Positions 1-11,656 of a DNA stretch of 64,000 nt are shown here, one piece after another. The stretch comes from Dicaeum eximium (lineage: Eukaryota; Chordata; Aves; Passeriformes; Dicaeidae): assembly GCA_013396995.1 (NCBI GenBank), contig VWZP01005656.1:544908-608907 (forward strand). The letters run 5' to 3'. A program made the translations under genes and the position numbers. The notes beneath the pieces are model-generated. The model did not search any database and was not told the DNA's origin. It saw only the letters and a list, made by a program, of their open reading frames with translations. Every line of letters begins with the position of its first letter. Positions within the stretch are counted from its first letter, which is position 1.

Positions 1-2077
1 TCTCCTTGTATCAGGAAGATTTTATTCACGGTGCAGCTTTTCCAGAAAAGCCAGAGCACTTTTGCAGCTGATGAGCCAAGGTTGGCTTGCTGATATTCTG
101 GTCTGAATTGGGAGTAATTCTGGTTTCACTACAGCTGTTTTGATACACAATAATAGAAGAATGGAGCTCTGTGATAAATGGGGCTTTGACAGGGCAGGAG
201 TGTTGGCAGGCAGCACACCTGGACCAAACAGCTCAAAAACAGCCTTCCTGACTTCATGAAGTAACCTCAGACTTTATTATTCCTGCCAAAAAAAAAAAAA
301 ATCAGATTTCTCCTATTCTTTGTGTTCTGCAGACTTGTCCAGAAGCTTCCCTGCAGGGATTTAGGCCATGTATTTCAGGGAATGGGACACCTTGGGGTGC
401 TCCCCGTGCCCTCAGCCTGGGGGGTTTTGTCACCTCAGTGGGTTGTGGGAGGCTGAGCCCAGCTCAGTGGTGGCACAGGGACCTCACAGAGGCTGTGGGT
501 CAGCTCTGCTGGGGCATTGTGCAGGGTCAGTCCTGCTGCTCCAGGAGCTCTGTTTGTCACTCTGGTGCTCCCTGATCTCTGCTCTCATGGGCTCAGCCCC
601 TGGTGTTGGGCCAGCAGAGCCAAAGGCACTTCCTAAGCCTTTATTTCCAGCTTTATCTAATTCTTGTTTTGTATGCACTGCAAGTGTCTGTGAGTCCCTC
701 TGCTCCAAAGCTGTTGAAGCCTTTGGAGAGTCTTTCCATGGTTTACTAGTTCTGGGGTGGGATTCTAGCTGTTTATGGAAAATCTGAGGACCTTCTGCCA
801 AGCCAGGGCAGACAGGCCCCAGGTCCTGGCACAGGCATTCTGCATTCCCCCTTGGAACCCTCATCCCTAGCATTCCTGGGAAAGGCAGCACAAACCAAAC
901 CCATTGGGTTTGACATCCTCTCTGTTTTTCAGGAGCTTCCTCTTCCCCTGGGCATCTTGGATGTTTTCCATAGTGGAGAGGGCCCACCCTTAGTGCCAGC
1001 AGCTTTCTGACGAGCAGAGTCTCTGGAATGTGAAATCCAAGAATTAAATCCCCCTGCACTCAGACACTTCTGCTGCCCATCCAGGGCAGCTCTGCTCACA
1101 GCCTTGTCCCTTCTGCTCCTCCTCATGTGTAATGCTGAAGATCCAGAGCTATTTGTGCATCTTCAATTAATTAAGGAAGGAAGGTTGATTATTTTCTAAA
1201 TACCATCTTAGGAAGAAGAGACCTTAATGAAACTTCATTCCCCTGGCTGTCTTTGTCCTGTGGTTGATAATTATTTTTAAACTGCCCGTCATGTTGTGAG
1301 CAGGGTTGTTGTAGAGTTTTTTTGCAGTTGTCAAAATGTCAATTCTAATGAAAATCTCCACAGACACGCCATACCTAAGTGATTTAAGCCTTTAGGCTAA
1401 ACAGGCTGCTGGTAAAATGCTGTTCATTTTCAGATGAGTCAGTAAGGTTTGTGTATGTCTTTTTTTAAATATATTCTTGTTTGATTGGAATGTCTTCATC
1501 AAAACTGGTTGTTGAAGGGGGCTTTTTTTCCCTTTTTAAAGGCTAAGCAGCTGCCTGTCAGCTCACCCCAGAGCTGCTTGGAATTCAGCATCTTACACAG
1601 CAGTCACATTTGGGAAAAGGGAAGTTCCTGTGTAATAACAATAATTGAAAATTAAAAGTAGATTAAATTAATACATAATTAGAAAACACTAATGCTCCCT
1701 GTGAACAAAGGCTGATTCCTACAGGAGCCTTATGAACTGAAGAGGGAAAGTGTATGATGCTTTCCTTGGGCCCTGTCTATTCCAGCCTGCAGATCATTAA
1801 AGCAATTATAATTTCACAGAGGTTTGATCTGGAATTGATTTCTTTGTGATAATTCAATTTGGAGCCTTGCTTCCTCCGGGGGAGCAAAGGACAGAAGATG
1901 AAGTGTGTAATTCCTGAGCCGTGTCCTCAGGCCTGGGCAGGCTGGAACCCACCCAGGGAGGGGCCTGGATGGAGCCTGGGACCTCACAGAGCTGAATTAG
2001 GAGATCATCAACAGCAGCTGCCTTGGGGTGGGAGGGGCACAGGGATGGGTGTGGGGTTTGGGTCCCACATCCTTTAG
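1..2077. other. Unique noncoding stretch, no gene seen
   Basis: No recognisable exon, RNA or repeat family. A 14-base A run lies at 288-301. From about 1140 to 1860 the sequence is AT-rich, with AATTAATTAA at 1165-1174 and a dense AT block at 1630-1690, the kind of composition seen in noncoding regulatory or intronic DNA. Overlapping open frames at 368-1126 on both strands share no known motif and are treated as chance. Confidence 0.5.
288..301 (+). repeat. Poly-A run (14 A)
   Basis: Fourteen consecutive A. No SINE-like body precedes it, so it is listed as a simple homopolymer rather than a retroposon tail. Confidence 0.9.
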
Positions 2078-2318
2078 CTGTGCCAGGGAGGGTCAGGCTG
2101 GATCTCAGGGCAAGGCTCTTCCCCAGAGGGTGCTGGCACTGCCCAGGCTCCCCAGGGAATGGGCACGGCCCCGAGGCTGCCAGAGCTCCAGGAGCGTTTG
2201 GACAGCGCTGCCAGGGATGGGCAGGGTGGGGTTGTTGGGGTGTCTGTGCAGGGCCAGGGGCTGGGCTGGGGATCCTGGGGGTCCCTCCCAGCTCAGGATA
2301 TTCCCTGATTCTCTGATC
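2078..2318 (+). mobile_element. CR1 LINE 3' end, group E, sense
   Basis: Starts near GGGAGGGTCAGGCTGG and runs through the GGCACGGCCCCGAGGCTG core to a CCCTCCCAGCTCAGGATATTCC end followed by a degraded ATTCTGTG-like octamer. The copy holds only the last part of ORF2 and the 3' UTR. Overlapping frames on both strands here are translations of this repeat. It matches the copies at 33015, 53090 and 59930 almost base for base. Confidence 0.9.
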
Positions 2319-2520
2319 CTTGCTGGGAGTGTATCCGTAGAATCTTTGCCCACCCCTTTCACAGCCTGTGGTGAAAAGTTCTTCAGTTCTTCTTCAGTCA
2401 TGTTCTACCAGAGAGCCCCTGGTGTTTCCAGCCTGTCAGGTGGTTTGGATTCACCCTGGTCACCACAAAACCTCCATAACCTTGGCTGTAGCTGGTGAAA
2501 GCAGAGCCTTTGGTCCTGAT

Positions 2521-2735
2521 AATCATGGAATCCTGGAATGGTTTGGATTGAAGAGACCCTAAAGCCCTTCCAGTTCCAACCCCAAACCTTCCACTGTCCC
2601 AGGTTGCTCCAAGCCCTGTCCAGCCTGGCCTTGGGCACTGCCAGGGATCCAGGGGCAGCCCCAGCTGCTCTGGGCACCTGTGCCAGGGCCTCCCAGGGAA
2701 GAATTCCCTGCTGCTATCGCATCCAGCCCTGCCCT
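2521..2735 (-). mobile_element. CR1 LINE 3' end, group A, antisense
   Basis: Reads on the given strand as TGGAATCCTGGAATGGTTTGG, then the pyrimidine-rich CCACTGTCCCAGGTTGCTCC block, the GGATCCAGGGGCAGCC block and GCCAGGGCCTCCCAGGGAAG. This is the complement of a CR1 tail with the 3' terminus at the left. It lacks the usual GCCATGGCAGGGACACC segment, so it carries a small internal deletion near 2583. Confidence 0.88.
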
Positions 2736-3589
2736 GGAGGAGCTGTGGGGGATGCAGGAATGTGCTGTCCTGCTGTTTCACTGGGGCACAGCTGGGGATT
2801 TGCTGCTGCCAGGCTCTGAGGGGCTTGTGAAGGCTCTTTTTCAGTAGCCAGCCCTGGAGGTTGTGATAAAACGGAGAGAGATGAGGAGGAGGAAGAGGGG
2901 AAAGAAAACGAAGCACAGGACAGCAAAATACACAGAGGCAAAGCAAATCCAAGGCAGCAGGGAAAAGTGGGACCTCATGAAAAATAATGATAAAGTTTGC
3001 TAAGCAGCTGCTGAGCTCAATCCCTCCCCTCCCAATTAGGCTGCATTAGTGGCTTGTGGGAAGCACCACAGCCTGCTGAAACTAATAGAGGCAGAAAGAG
3101 CTATTCCTCAGTGAATTTGCTTTCTTCTTGGCCCAACACAACATTTAACTTTTATTTTTGTAGCTTTGTGCACAAACCCCCTCCATTTCCCTAATCTCTG
3201 AGGCTGTGTGTTTGGGATTCCTGGAGGAACAGCTACTCGGGCTGGGGTTTTGTTCCTAATTCTGTTTGTGTGAGTTGTGACTTCAGCTGTTCCTCTCTTC
3301 TAGGGCTTAAAAAAACCCCAATAAATGGAACCTGTTCAGAAAGGAAAGAAATTAAGAGACTTCTAGCTTTAATTGCATTCATTAGGCTTGGTTATGATAA
3401 TAAGGGGATGTTAGTGAAAGATGAATTTTAAAAATCCATTATTTCCATCAAAGGTAAGCAGGAAGGGTTCATGGCTGATTCCATAACACTTCTCAGTAGC
3501 AAGTACTTATTCAATGAGTGCATTTATTTTGATCTATCTTATCTCTGTATTTAGTGAGGGGGTCAAAAAGCCATCTTAGCCCTGCAGTT
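2736..3589. other. Unique noncoding stretch
   Basis: A purine-rich patch at 2871-2915 (repeated GAGGAGGAAGAGG-type text) is followed by AT-rich sequence from about 2990 to 3550. No splice-flanked open frame, RNA fold or repeat family is evident. Confidence 0.45.
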
Positions 3590-3725
3590 GTACCTTGGAC
3601 TGTTTGGGTTGGAGAGAACTTCCAGCTGGTGCCATTCCACCCCCTGCCGTGGGCAGGGACACCTCCCACTAGCCCAGGCTGCTCCAAGCCCAGTCCAGCC
3701 TGGCCTTGGGCTCTCCCAGGGCTCT
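3590..3725 (-). mobile_element. CR1 LINE tail fragment, group A, antisense
   Basis: Contains GGACTGTTTGGGTTGGAGAG, then CCCCTGCCGTGGGCAGGGAC and CCAGGCTGCTCCAAGCCC. Only the terminal 135 bases or so of a CR1 survive. The left terminal octamers are worn away, suggesting an older copy. Confidence 0.85.
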
Positions 3726-3955
3726 CTCCTCACTGCTGTGGGCACACAGAGGGGCCACATCCCAGTGATTTTCCATGGGGTGGCTGCTGTTGATGAGAGG
3801 AGCTGGGGGTTCTGCACTGTAGCTGCTGGGGGGGGACACAAGGGTTTCCAGTCTTAGGGTGATGTGGGAAGCCCTAAGAGGGGATCTCAAGCCCCAAGCC
3901 CTGGGATTAGGGGTTATCACTGCTCCCAGCTGCCAGAGGAAGGGATGTGACACCT

Positions 3956-4302
3956 CACGTGGCTCTGTGGTTCTCCACAGCTCCCTATGGGTGCAGCCAG
4001 GGTGGGGTCGGGCTCTGCTCCCCGGGAATGAGTGACAGGAGAAGAGGAGACACCCTCAAGCTCTACTGGGAAAGGTTTAGATTGGATCTGATGGAAAATT
4101 TCTTCCCTGAATGCATTGTCAAGCATTGGAACAGCTGCCCAGGGCAGTGGTGGAGTCACCATCCTTGGAGCAATCTAAAATCCCTGTGGATGGGGCACTT
4201 GGGCACGTGGTTTAGTGTGGCCTTGGCAGTGCTGGGAGTGGCTGCACCCCATGAGCTTGGAGGTCTTTTCCAACCTGAATCACTCAGTGATCCTTTGGCT
4301 GT
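3956..4302 (+). mobile_element. CR1 LINE 3' end, group F, sense, with ORF2 C-terminal relic
   Basis: Frame relics of the reverse-transcriptase ORF C-terminus can be read: a GDTLKLYWERFRLDL-like stretch, then NFFPECIVKHWNSCPGQWW. In intact CR1 these correspond to the RGNGLKL...RFRLDIR...FF..RVVKHWN region. The element then passes through the GGGGCACTTGGGCACGTGG 3' UTR and ends at an AATCACTCAGTGATC octamer remnant. It is frame-broken and inactive. Confidence 0.88.
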
Positions 4303-5006
4303 GACACCTCCTTGCTGTGATCCTGCTTGGGATGTCCCAGTCATGACCAACCCAAACTGGCTGGACCTGCAGCAAGGAATGTGGGGCTGAATGTCCTCTC
4401 ATGCAGAGGGGAGTCTTTGAAGTCACCTCTCCTGGAGTCCTTTGAAGGCATCTCCCACAGAGCAGTGCCCTGAGCTGCTGCTGGTGCCAGGTGTGATGAG
4501 CAGCCCCCACTGCTGCCTGTGGAGAGCTTCTGGAACTGGAGATTTGTGTGTCAGGAATTCTAAATGCTGCAGTATGTGACATCTTGACAAGAACATCTGA
4601 CAGACTCAAAGTAGTGCTCATAGAATAAAAACAAATTTGGAGAATTTGGTGGTTTCCACTTCACTGAGAGGGTGTGCAGTGCCATTCACATAGCTGGGGA
4701 TGTCAGTAAAGTGACACATAAAATGGGGTTATTTTGCTGCTTATTTTGTTGCTTTGAAATACTGGTTCAAAAAAAAATCAGACTTCCCTTTTTTTTTTTT
4801 TCCTTTCACATTTCTCATTAGAAAAGAGCCCCTCAAACTGTACATTTTCTTTCAGGAGAAGGTAAAGTTTTGTTGAGGATTCTTTCATTTTTGTAAAACC
4901 CCAGGTGCTGAGGTTGCTGCTCATGTGGGTGCTGTGGCTTGGGCTTTCTCTGATCTGCATTTTTCATTCTTAAAGTGAAAAGGGACGGAACAGGATTATT
5001 TTTTTC
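4303..5006. other. Unique noncoding stretch
   Basis: No gene seen. It includes a T13 run at 4789-4801 preceded by an A9 run near 4769. Minus-strand frames at 4280-4621 and 4778-5108 carry no recognisable motif. Confidence 0.45.
4789..4801. repeat. Poly-T run (13 T)
   Basis: Simple homopolymer tract in otherwise unique AT-rich sequence. Confidence 0.9.
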
Positions 5007-5130
5007 ACAAAATCCTAGAGTGGTTTGAGTTGGAAGGGACTTAAAGCCCATGCAGTGCCACCCCCTGCCATGGGCAGGGACACCTTCCTCTATCCCAGCT
5101 TGCTGCAATCCCCATCCAGCCTGGCCTTTC
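5007..5130 (-). mobile_element. CR1 LINE tail fragment, group A, antisense
   Basis: Begins with ACAAAATCCTAGAGTGGTTTG (degraded terminal octamer) and proceeds through GGAAGGGACTTAAAGCCCATG, GCCATGGGCAGGGACACC and CCATCCAGCCTGGCC, where it is truncated at the CR1 5' side. Confidence 0.88.
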
Positions 5131-6744
5131 TTTCTGCAGATTAAATGTGTCCAGAAAAGGACTTTTGGTCAACTGCAGGTCCAGTGCTGGAGTTCATGTG
5201 GTACCTGGGTAGTGGTGGCTCTGTGGCTGCCCCTGCTTGGGCACAAAGTTACTAAACATTAAGTTTAATAAGTTACTAATAACACAACATCATTGAACTT
5301 TGTGTCCTGAGCAGGTTCCATGTGGAGCAGGTGGGTTGGCAGGAGGGGAGGGGTGTCTAGACATTTTTTTCCTCAACAAGCAGTGGACACACAGAGGCTG
5401 TTCCTGGCCAGAGCAGCTCTGCAGTGCTGGGCTGTAGCACCAGGCTGCTCTGTCCTCCTGGGCTCTGTCCTTTTGTCACCCCCAAAAGGGATGAAAATAC
5501 ATCCCAAAGGGTCACACCTGCTCTGACAGCTCATTTTTCACCTGGGACCAAGATGAATCTGTGTGATAACAAGCTCCAGTATACTAAAAAAAATGTTGCT
5601 TAAAGCAGCTGGGTCAAATTGAGCTAAGTGGCTCTGACCTCACTAATTCAAGACCCAAATTAATTCAGTGTGTTTTGAGGGCTGGGCTTTGCTGCTCTCC
5701 AGGACCAAAATGAGTGATGGCTTTGTAGCTAGAGCTGCCTGTGGCTGAGGAGTGACTCCCTCACACCTGCTCTTTCATGAAAGGCAAAGTATTGGTGACT
5801 ATCTGAATGAAAATCTGGGAAGGTGTTTGCTCAGAGGTTGGGATCCTGGCACTCTCAGCAGACAGTAACTCGGACTGGGCCCTCCCCAGCTGGGCAATGG
5901 GATGAGCACAAGGCTGCCCCAAACACTGGCTTGAGCTATTCCAGATTTTTCACCCTAGAAAGTCGCTGTGAAAAGAAGCCATGGTTGCTTAGAGGTTCTG
6001 ATTCTGCAGAGGGATTCACATTTACAAGGACCACTCCTTGTAGGTGGAATCCCCAGACTCCTCATGGAATTTCATGCTTGGAGGCACCACAGCTGCAATA
6101 TCCCAGGAACTGCAGCTGAATCTCACCTGAGCCATGTGCACACAGGTTCCTTCCAGTGCTTCCTTCAAGCCCTGTTGGGCACATGCCTCCAAACCCTTTC
6201 CTCCAGTGCTGCACCCAGCACACGGAGTCAGCTGCTAGCAATTTGTCCTTACTGGAGCCAGGAGTGGAGCTGCATGTGTGGGTTGGATTTAAACAAGATA
6301 CTCTGCTGCTGGAAGCAAGGTTTGAATTGGATTCCTTCACCATGTGGTAAAATGAGAGGTCAGTTTGTTTTGGGAGAGATCCCCAGGTGGATGCCCCATG
6401 CCAACATCCTGGGGAGGGAGGGGTGATGCTCCTGGCTGTGTGTTCTTGTGTCCCACTCCTGCCTTGCTCTGACCCCCTGATAAGGCACACTGTAGTTACA
6501 TTTAGGGGGTTTTAAACTGCTGCTTTTAAACCTGTTTAAAGATGAAGAGAACTGGGAGATTATAGGTTTAGGAGCTGGATCCTGGCTGGCTAGGTATGAG
6601 GCACGTGAGCTTATGGAATTTGGGGTAGGTCAGGGCAGCAGCTCCAGGACCTCACCAGGATGCTCTGCTTGGCACCAGCGCTGAGCTGGGAGAGGAAGAA
6701 GGAGCCTGTGGATTTGGGACCTGGGATCTCAGCCTGTGCTCTGA
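5131..6744. other. Unique noncoding stretch
   Basis: No repeat family or exon recognised in 1.6 kb. The overlapping plus frames at 5823-6426 include no known domain and the stretch has no convincing splice sites around it. Confidence 0.4.
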
Positions 6745-7030
6745 TAATCACAGAATTATGGAGCATCCTGAGCTGGGAGGGACCCCCAGGATCAGCCAGC
6801 CCAGCCCCTGGCCCTGCACAGACACCCCAACAACCCCACCCTGTCCATTCCTGGCAGCGCTGTCCAAACGCTCCTGGAGCTCTGGCAGCCTCGGGGCCGT
6901 GCCCATTCCCTGGGGAGCCTGGGCAGTGCCAGCACCCTCTGGGGAAGAGCCTTTCCCTGAGATCCAGCCTGACCCTCCCTGACACAGCTCTAGCCATTCC
7001 CTGGCTCCTGTCCTTGTCACAGAGAAGAAA
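6745..7030 (-). mobile_element. CR1 LINE 3' end, group E, antisense
   Basis: The only antisense group E copy in the window. It starts at the 3' terminus (AATCACAGAATTATGGAGC), passes CTGGGAGGGACCCCCAGG and the complement of the GGCACGGCCCCGAGG core, and extends past the GAGATCCAGCCTGACCCTCC block to CCATTCCCTGGCTCCTGTCC. Several open frames of 74-138 codons in this span are translations of the repeat. Confidence 0.9.
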
Positions 7031-8976
7031 TCAGTGCCTGCCCCTCCACTGCCCTTTGGGAGGATGTTGAAGAAGGGTGAAGGGAAAGTCTCTCTCACTT
7101 CCCCTCTGCCCACTGAGCTGTCCTCTTGGACCAGCTGGATCAGAGGGACCAAACCTCTCAGCACAGCCCTGTGTCCTTGGGAAGGGGTTGCTTTAGAGGC
7201 TGCTTAGAGCAGCAGTGGCCCCGTGGGATGCTGCAGTGAGCCAATGTCTGTGTGCTCTGCTCCTGCTGCCCCTGCATGCTCAGCTCCCCCCTTTCCCCCT
7301 GCCAGGCTCCTCTGCCCCCCAGATCTTCATTGCTGGCCTTGCTTCACAGTGGGCACCTCCATCTGAGCCAGGGAGGTGGCACTGCCCATCCCAGCATCTC
7401 TGACTTGTGGGTACCAGTCCCTCCATGGTTCAGCATTGCCTTGGTGCCTGGTAGTGATCGGCCTGAGCCCTATGGGAACCTTTTCCCGGTGTCCCAGGGG
7501 ACCTGCAGGCTCCTGGTGTGAGGGAGTTGCTCATCTGCACAGCTTGATCTCTGGCCTGGGGGAGAAATGCCCATTAGAGCCTGCTGAGCTGGAGTGAGAA
7601 GGGCACAGATGCAGCAGGCACTGCTGCAGCCTCTGCATCACCAGTGGGACAGGCCAGGATCACAGGGGGTTTGAGCTGTACTGGAAAAAAAATGCCCAGG
7701 AATCCTCTGCTCTGCTGCAGATCTTAAGGAGACATTACAGCCACAGTCTGGGTGAGAAGGAAGTGGAATATTGGGATGATCTTCAGGAATCAGGGCAAAT
7801 TGAGCAGCATTTTTCCTATGAGAGAGGTGAGGTGGAAAGCATCATTCCTACAAATGGGAAAAATTAAGGGAAATTTCCAGGTGTTGGGAAGCTGTGGGGG
7901 GTCTCTGTGAACCTCTGTGGGTCACAGAGGAGATGTGAAGCCTCTGTCTGCTCTTTCCTGCTCCTGTGAGCTCTGCACTCCAGCACTGTCTCTGGCTGCT
8001 TTTCCAGGCACAGCAGTGCCACCAATTCATTGTCTCTGCTCTCTGACCTGGTTAATTTATGGAGCAGCCCAGCATGGAAGAAGGGCTGATGCATTTTGGT
8101 TTTTGTCAGTTTTGAACTGGCGCCGTAGTTTATAAAGACGAAAAGTTTATTTTGTAGAATGAGAGAGAAAAATCTTCCAGGTCCACATGCAAGGGTGGAT
8201 ACTGGTGCCAAACAGCTCCAAACCACATTTGGAATCCTATGTGGCCAGTAACATGGAATTTAAATGAGAAAAGAGGGGAGCAGTTGTGTGGATTTTAGTA
8301 TTTTTATTGTCCCAGTGCTCCTCTATAAACTCAATGAAAGATACACCCCCATAAAAGCACTGTAGGGTTTGGATTTCATTTTGTTGGGAGCTTGTAGGGA
8401 ATAGCTGTATGTCCATGACTGTTACTCCTCCTTGCCCACACATCCCAGGAAGGAAGCCAGGCTTGAATGGCAGGGTTGGGTTTCTGTAGAAGGGACCTTG
8501 TGCCCAGTGAACAGATGGGTTGGGAAACTTGGCTGGGCATAAAATGTCTCATGGAAACTTGTTCTTGTGGAACAATGATGATGGTTTTGTTCAAGAGGAG
8601 AGACCACAGAGATAGCAGGACACTAGGTGGGTGAGGGATGCTGTCCTGGTGGCACCTCCTCTGGGGCTCTGGGGAAGTTGTTGTGTGGGATGTGACATTC
8701 TCTGTGCAGATGTGGCTCTGCAGGTGGAGCCAGGGCAGCTGGAAGAGTGGTTTGGGCTCCCTGGAAGGGAGAGGTGCAATAATGGAAGCAAGACTCTACT
8801 TAGTAAACCATGTTTAACATGGTTTCCATGTTAACATTTAAATGTTGAACAGCCAGGCTTTGAGTGGAGCCCAAGTCTCTTCCTGACTTGTCTCATTTGC
8901 AATCCTAATGAATTCCAGGGGTGGTGGATCACCTACGTTCCTCAGGTGTTTTTGAAAAGCCAGGCCCAACAGCAAG
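7031..8976. other. Unique noncoding stretch with a palindrome cluster
   Basis: No gene recognised. The only structural feature is the nested palindrome group at 8805-8846 (listed separately). A TGGCGCC at about 8119 resembles the start of a retroviral primer-binding site, but it has no LTR beside it. Confidence 0.4.
8805..8846. repeat. Cluster of nested short palindromes
   Basis: AAACCATGTT, one spacer T, then AACATGGTTT forms a perfect 10-bp stem at 8805-8825. ATGTTAACAT at 8828-8837 and AACATTTAAATGTT at 8833-8846 are perfect palindromes overlapping each other. The CATGTT/AACATG core recurs in all. No coding or known repeat context explains it. Confidence 0.8.
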
Positions 8977-9502
8977 GCAGGATCAGAGAATCCCAGACTG
9001 CTTTGGGTTGGAAGAGACCTTACAACTCATCCAGGTCCACCCCCTGCCACGGACAGGGACACCTTCCACTGTCCCAGGTGGCTCTAAGTTCTGTCCAGCC
9101 TGGCCTTGGACACTTGGACGGATCCAGGGGCAGCCACAGCTGCTCTGGGCACCCTGTGCCAGGGCCTGCCCACCCTCACAGGGAACAATTCCTTCCCAAT
9201 ATCCCATCCATCCCTGCCCTGTGGCAGTGGGAAGCCATTCCCTGTGTCCTGTCCCTCCATCCCTTGTCCCCAGTCCCTCTCCAGCTCTCCTGGAGCCCCT
9301 TTAGGCCCTGGCAGGGGCTCTGAGGCCTCCCAGGCCCTTCTCTCCTCCCGGCTGAGCACCCCCAGCTCTCTCAGCCTTTCCTCAGAGCAGAGGGGCTCCA
9401 GCCCCCGCAGCATCTCCGGGGCCTCCTCTGCACTCCCTCCAACAGCTCCAGCTCCTTCCCGTGCTCAGGACCTGGAGCTGGGGCCTTGCAGGGGAAGGAC
9501 TC
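8977..9502 (-). mobile_element. CR1 LINE 3' end, group A, antisense, long copy
   Basis: About 525 bases, among the longest CR1 pieces here. From left: terminal GGATCAGAGAATCCCAGACTG, the full 3' UTR, then ORF2 C-terminal coding in reverse. A minus-strand frame of 109 codons reads a REERRAWEASEPLPGPKGAP relic followed by VGRPWHRVPRAAVAAPGS, the usual CR1 C-terminus in this group. It is truncated within CTCCTTCCCGTGCTCAGGAC. No intact reverse transcriptase remains. Confidence 0.92.
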
Positions 9503-11327
9503 CTCTCCACACACACAAGTAAGAATCCCACGTTGATATTCCTGAACAAGACCTTTACATTTTGTAACCAGCACAGATCTGCTCCGCTGCAAGAATTAGA
9601 AATACTCTTCCAAGGTGTTTCGCTCTTCTCTTAAGCCAATGGGAATGGGAAATCAGTTTAGGACAAATTGAGCTAAATCAACCCAGGGAGGATGCTCTTT
9701 GAAATCAGGGAAGTTCTTGTATCTCTTCCCCTGACACCTTGGCCCTGAGCTGCTCATGAGGGTGGTGGGCTGGGGACTGGTCAGGATGTGCTGAGCCCTT
9801 TGTGGAGGTCCCACACACCCTGCTGGTGCCTGGGGAGGTGAAGGCATTGCTGCTGCTCTTGGAGGGGAGGCACAGTCTTTCCAAGGAGGTGTGGGCAGGT
9901 GCTCCCTCTTGGGACAGCTCTGCCCAGGAACATGGCTGTGGCTGTAGCCTGAGGGGCACCGTGTTTTACCTTCACTGGCAGGGGTAATTCCAGAGGGAAT
10001 TCCAGCTGGCAGCATCCATTACCAGAGCCAGGCACGGCTGCAGCCCTGTAGGGCACCTTTGCCCTGTAATTACCTTGAAGGCAATTTCCTTTCTGCTGTA
10101 ATTACCACCATGTTACACCCGCTCCCAGCTCCCTGTGGCTCTTCCCTCCCACCACACAGACACAGGCTTAGCATCCCCAGAGGGCAAAAGAGTGATGGAC
10201 AGTCATTCTCCCTGGGAGGGGTGGGGAGCAGGAGGGATTTGTGTCAGGACCCTCTTGGATCAGGTTTCCGTATCTGCTGGCTGCAGGAGCAGAGCCCAGC
10301 AGGTTCCTGTAAATCCACAGCAGCTCCACCCCTGCGAGGGCACAGCAGGGGTGTGACTGCAGAGATGGCAGCAGGGCGGGGGGCCCTCCCTTCCCACTCC
10401 CAGATGGTGTTTCCAGGATCCAGGTTCTCAGCCGTGCATTACACAGCCCTGTGTGAAGGACCACAGTGAGCAGAGATCCCCTGCTTTGTGCTGAGGAGGA
10501 GTCTGCAAGGCAGGGGTGCCCAAAACGGGGGATTTGGGGGGAACTGGGTGTGGGCAGAGCAAGGAGAAGGTGCCAGGGCTGGTCCAAGCTGCTCTGGCAA
10601 GGGAAGGAGCTGAGTTAGATCTTTCACAGTGGTGGTGGATACTTGGAACGGGGCAGAAGCCCATGCTGGGGTGCTGCCTAAGGGGGGCCCTTTCCAAAAC
10701 ATTTGTGGGTGTGCTCAGGCCATCCCCTCCGTGCACCCAGCTGCCTCCATCTGTCTGGGCCAGCAGCAGCCACGTGTGTCCAGCAGTACAGGGAGCCAGG
10801 AGGGCCCTGCAGAGCTGCTGAGCCAGCAGGGACAGCTCCAGCTGCCTCGTGGCTTTGCTGACCGTGGCTGACCTGCCAGGTCTCCCTGCACAGCCCCACT
10901 GTGCTGGAACCTTGGGACCTCCAAAGGTCCCTTCTTAGCAGAGCTGCTCCTTTGTGGAGGTCAGAACTGTGTTGGGATGCGGGTGCAGAGCTGCATTTGG
11001 AGCCACTGTGTGACCAGGGATTCACATCCCATCCCTCAATCCCAACCATCTGCACGATCTGCCACAGAGCTGAGGGGCTGGGTAAGCAGCTCCTGGGCTT
11101 TTTGTGCAAGATTTGAGTTGCAGAAGCTGGTGGGGAGCTGCAGGGATGCCCACAGTAGATGTTACAGATAGCACTCCTGCTATTCTGGTTTAGTGAATAG
11201 CTTTGGACTGAAACTGGAGGATTTCTACTTTTAAGTGAAGTGAAAATGAACTTCTGCCCTAGGTCCACCTACTCTACCCCTGTTCTTGGAGTATTACAGG
11301 ACCATTGTCCTCAGAAACTTCCTGTGC
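9503..11327. other. Unique GC-moderate noncoding stretch
   Basis: No repeat family or gene recognised. Minus frames of up to 196 codons (10678-11268) are open by composition. They show no domain, and no splice signal brackets them. Confidence 0.4.
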
Positions 11328-11656
11328 ATAAAGGGGCTCCAAGAGAGCTGGAGAGGGACTTTGGGCAAGGGAGGGGGGGAAATCAGTGTCCCAGAGGAGG
11401 GACAGGACACAGGGAATGGCTTCTAACCGAGAGAGGAGCTTTAGACTGGGTGTTAGAAAAAAATTCCTCACTCTGAGGGTGGGCAGGCCCTGGCACAGGG
11501 TGCCCAGAGCAGCTGTGGCTGCCCCTGGATCCCTGGCAGTGTCCAAGGCCAGGTTGGATGGGGCTTGGAGCAGCCTGGGACAGTGGGAGGTGTCCTTGCC
11601 CATGGCAGGGGGTGGAACTGGATGAGTTTTAAGGTCCCTTCCAACCCAAACCATGG
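11328..11656 (+). mobile_element. CR1 LINE 3' end, group A, sense
   Basis: Runs from AAAGGGGCTCCAAGAGAGCTG through GGGACAGGACACAGGGAATGG, the VGRPWHRVPRAAVAAPGS-encoding segment (11478-11535), the GCCATGGCAGGGGGTGG block, to AACCCAAACCATGGTGGGCTG. The final octamer repeats are missing, so the 3' terminus is lost or mutated. Confidence 0.92.

Noticed and set aside
288..301. A14 run as the tail of a SINE or processed pseudogene
   Set aside because: No tRNA-like or 5S-like body and no mRNA-like sequence precedes it, and no flanking duplication is visible.
8115..8130. TGGCGCC as a retroviral primer-binding site
   Set aside because: Seven bases only, no LTR end TG...CA beside it, and no retroviral coding sequence.
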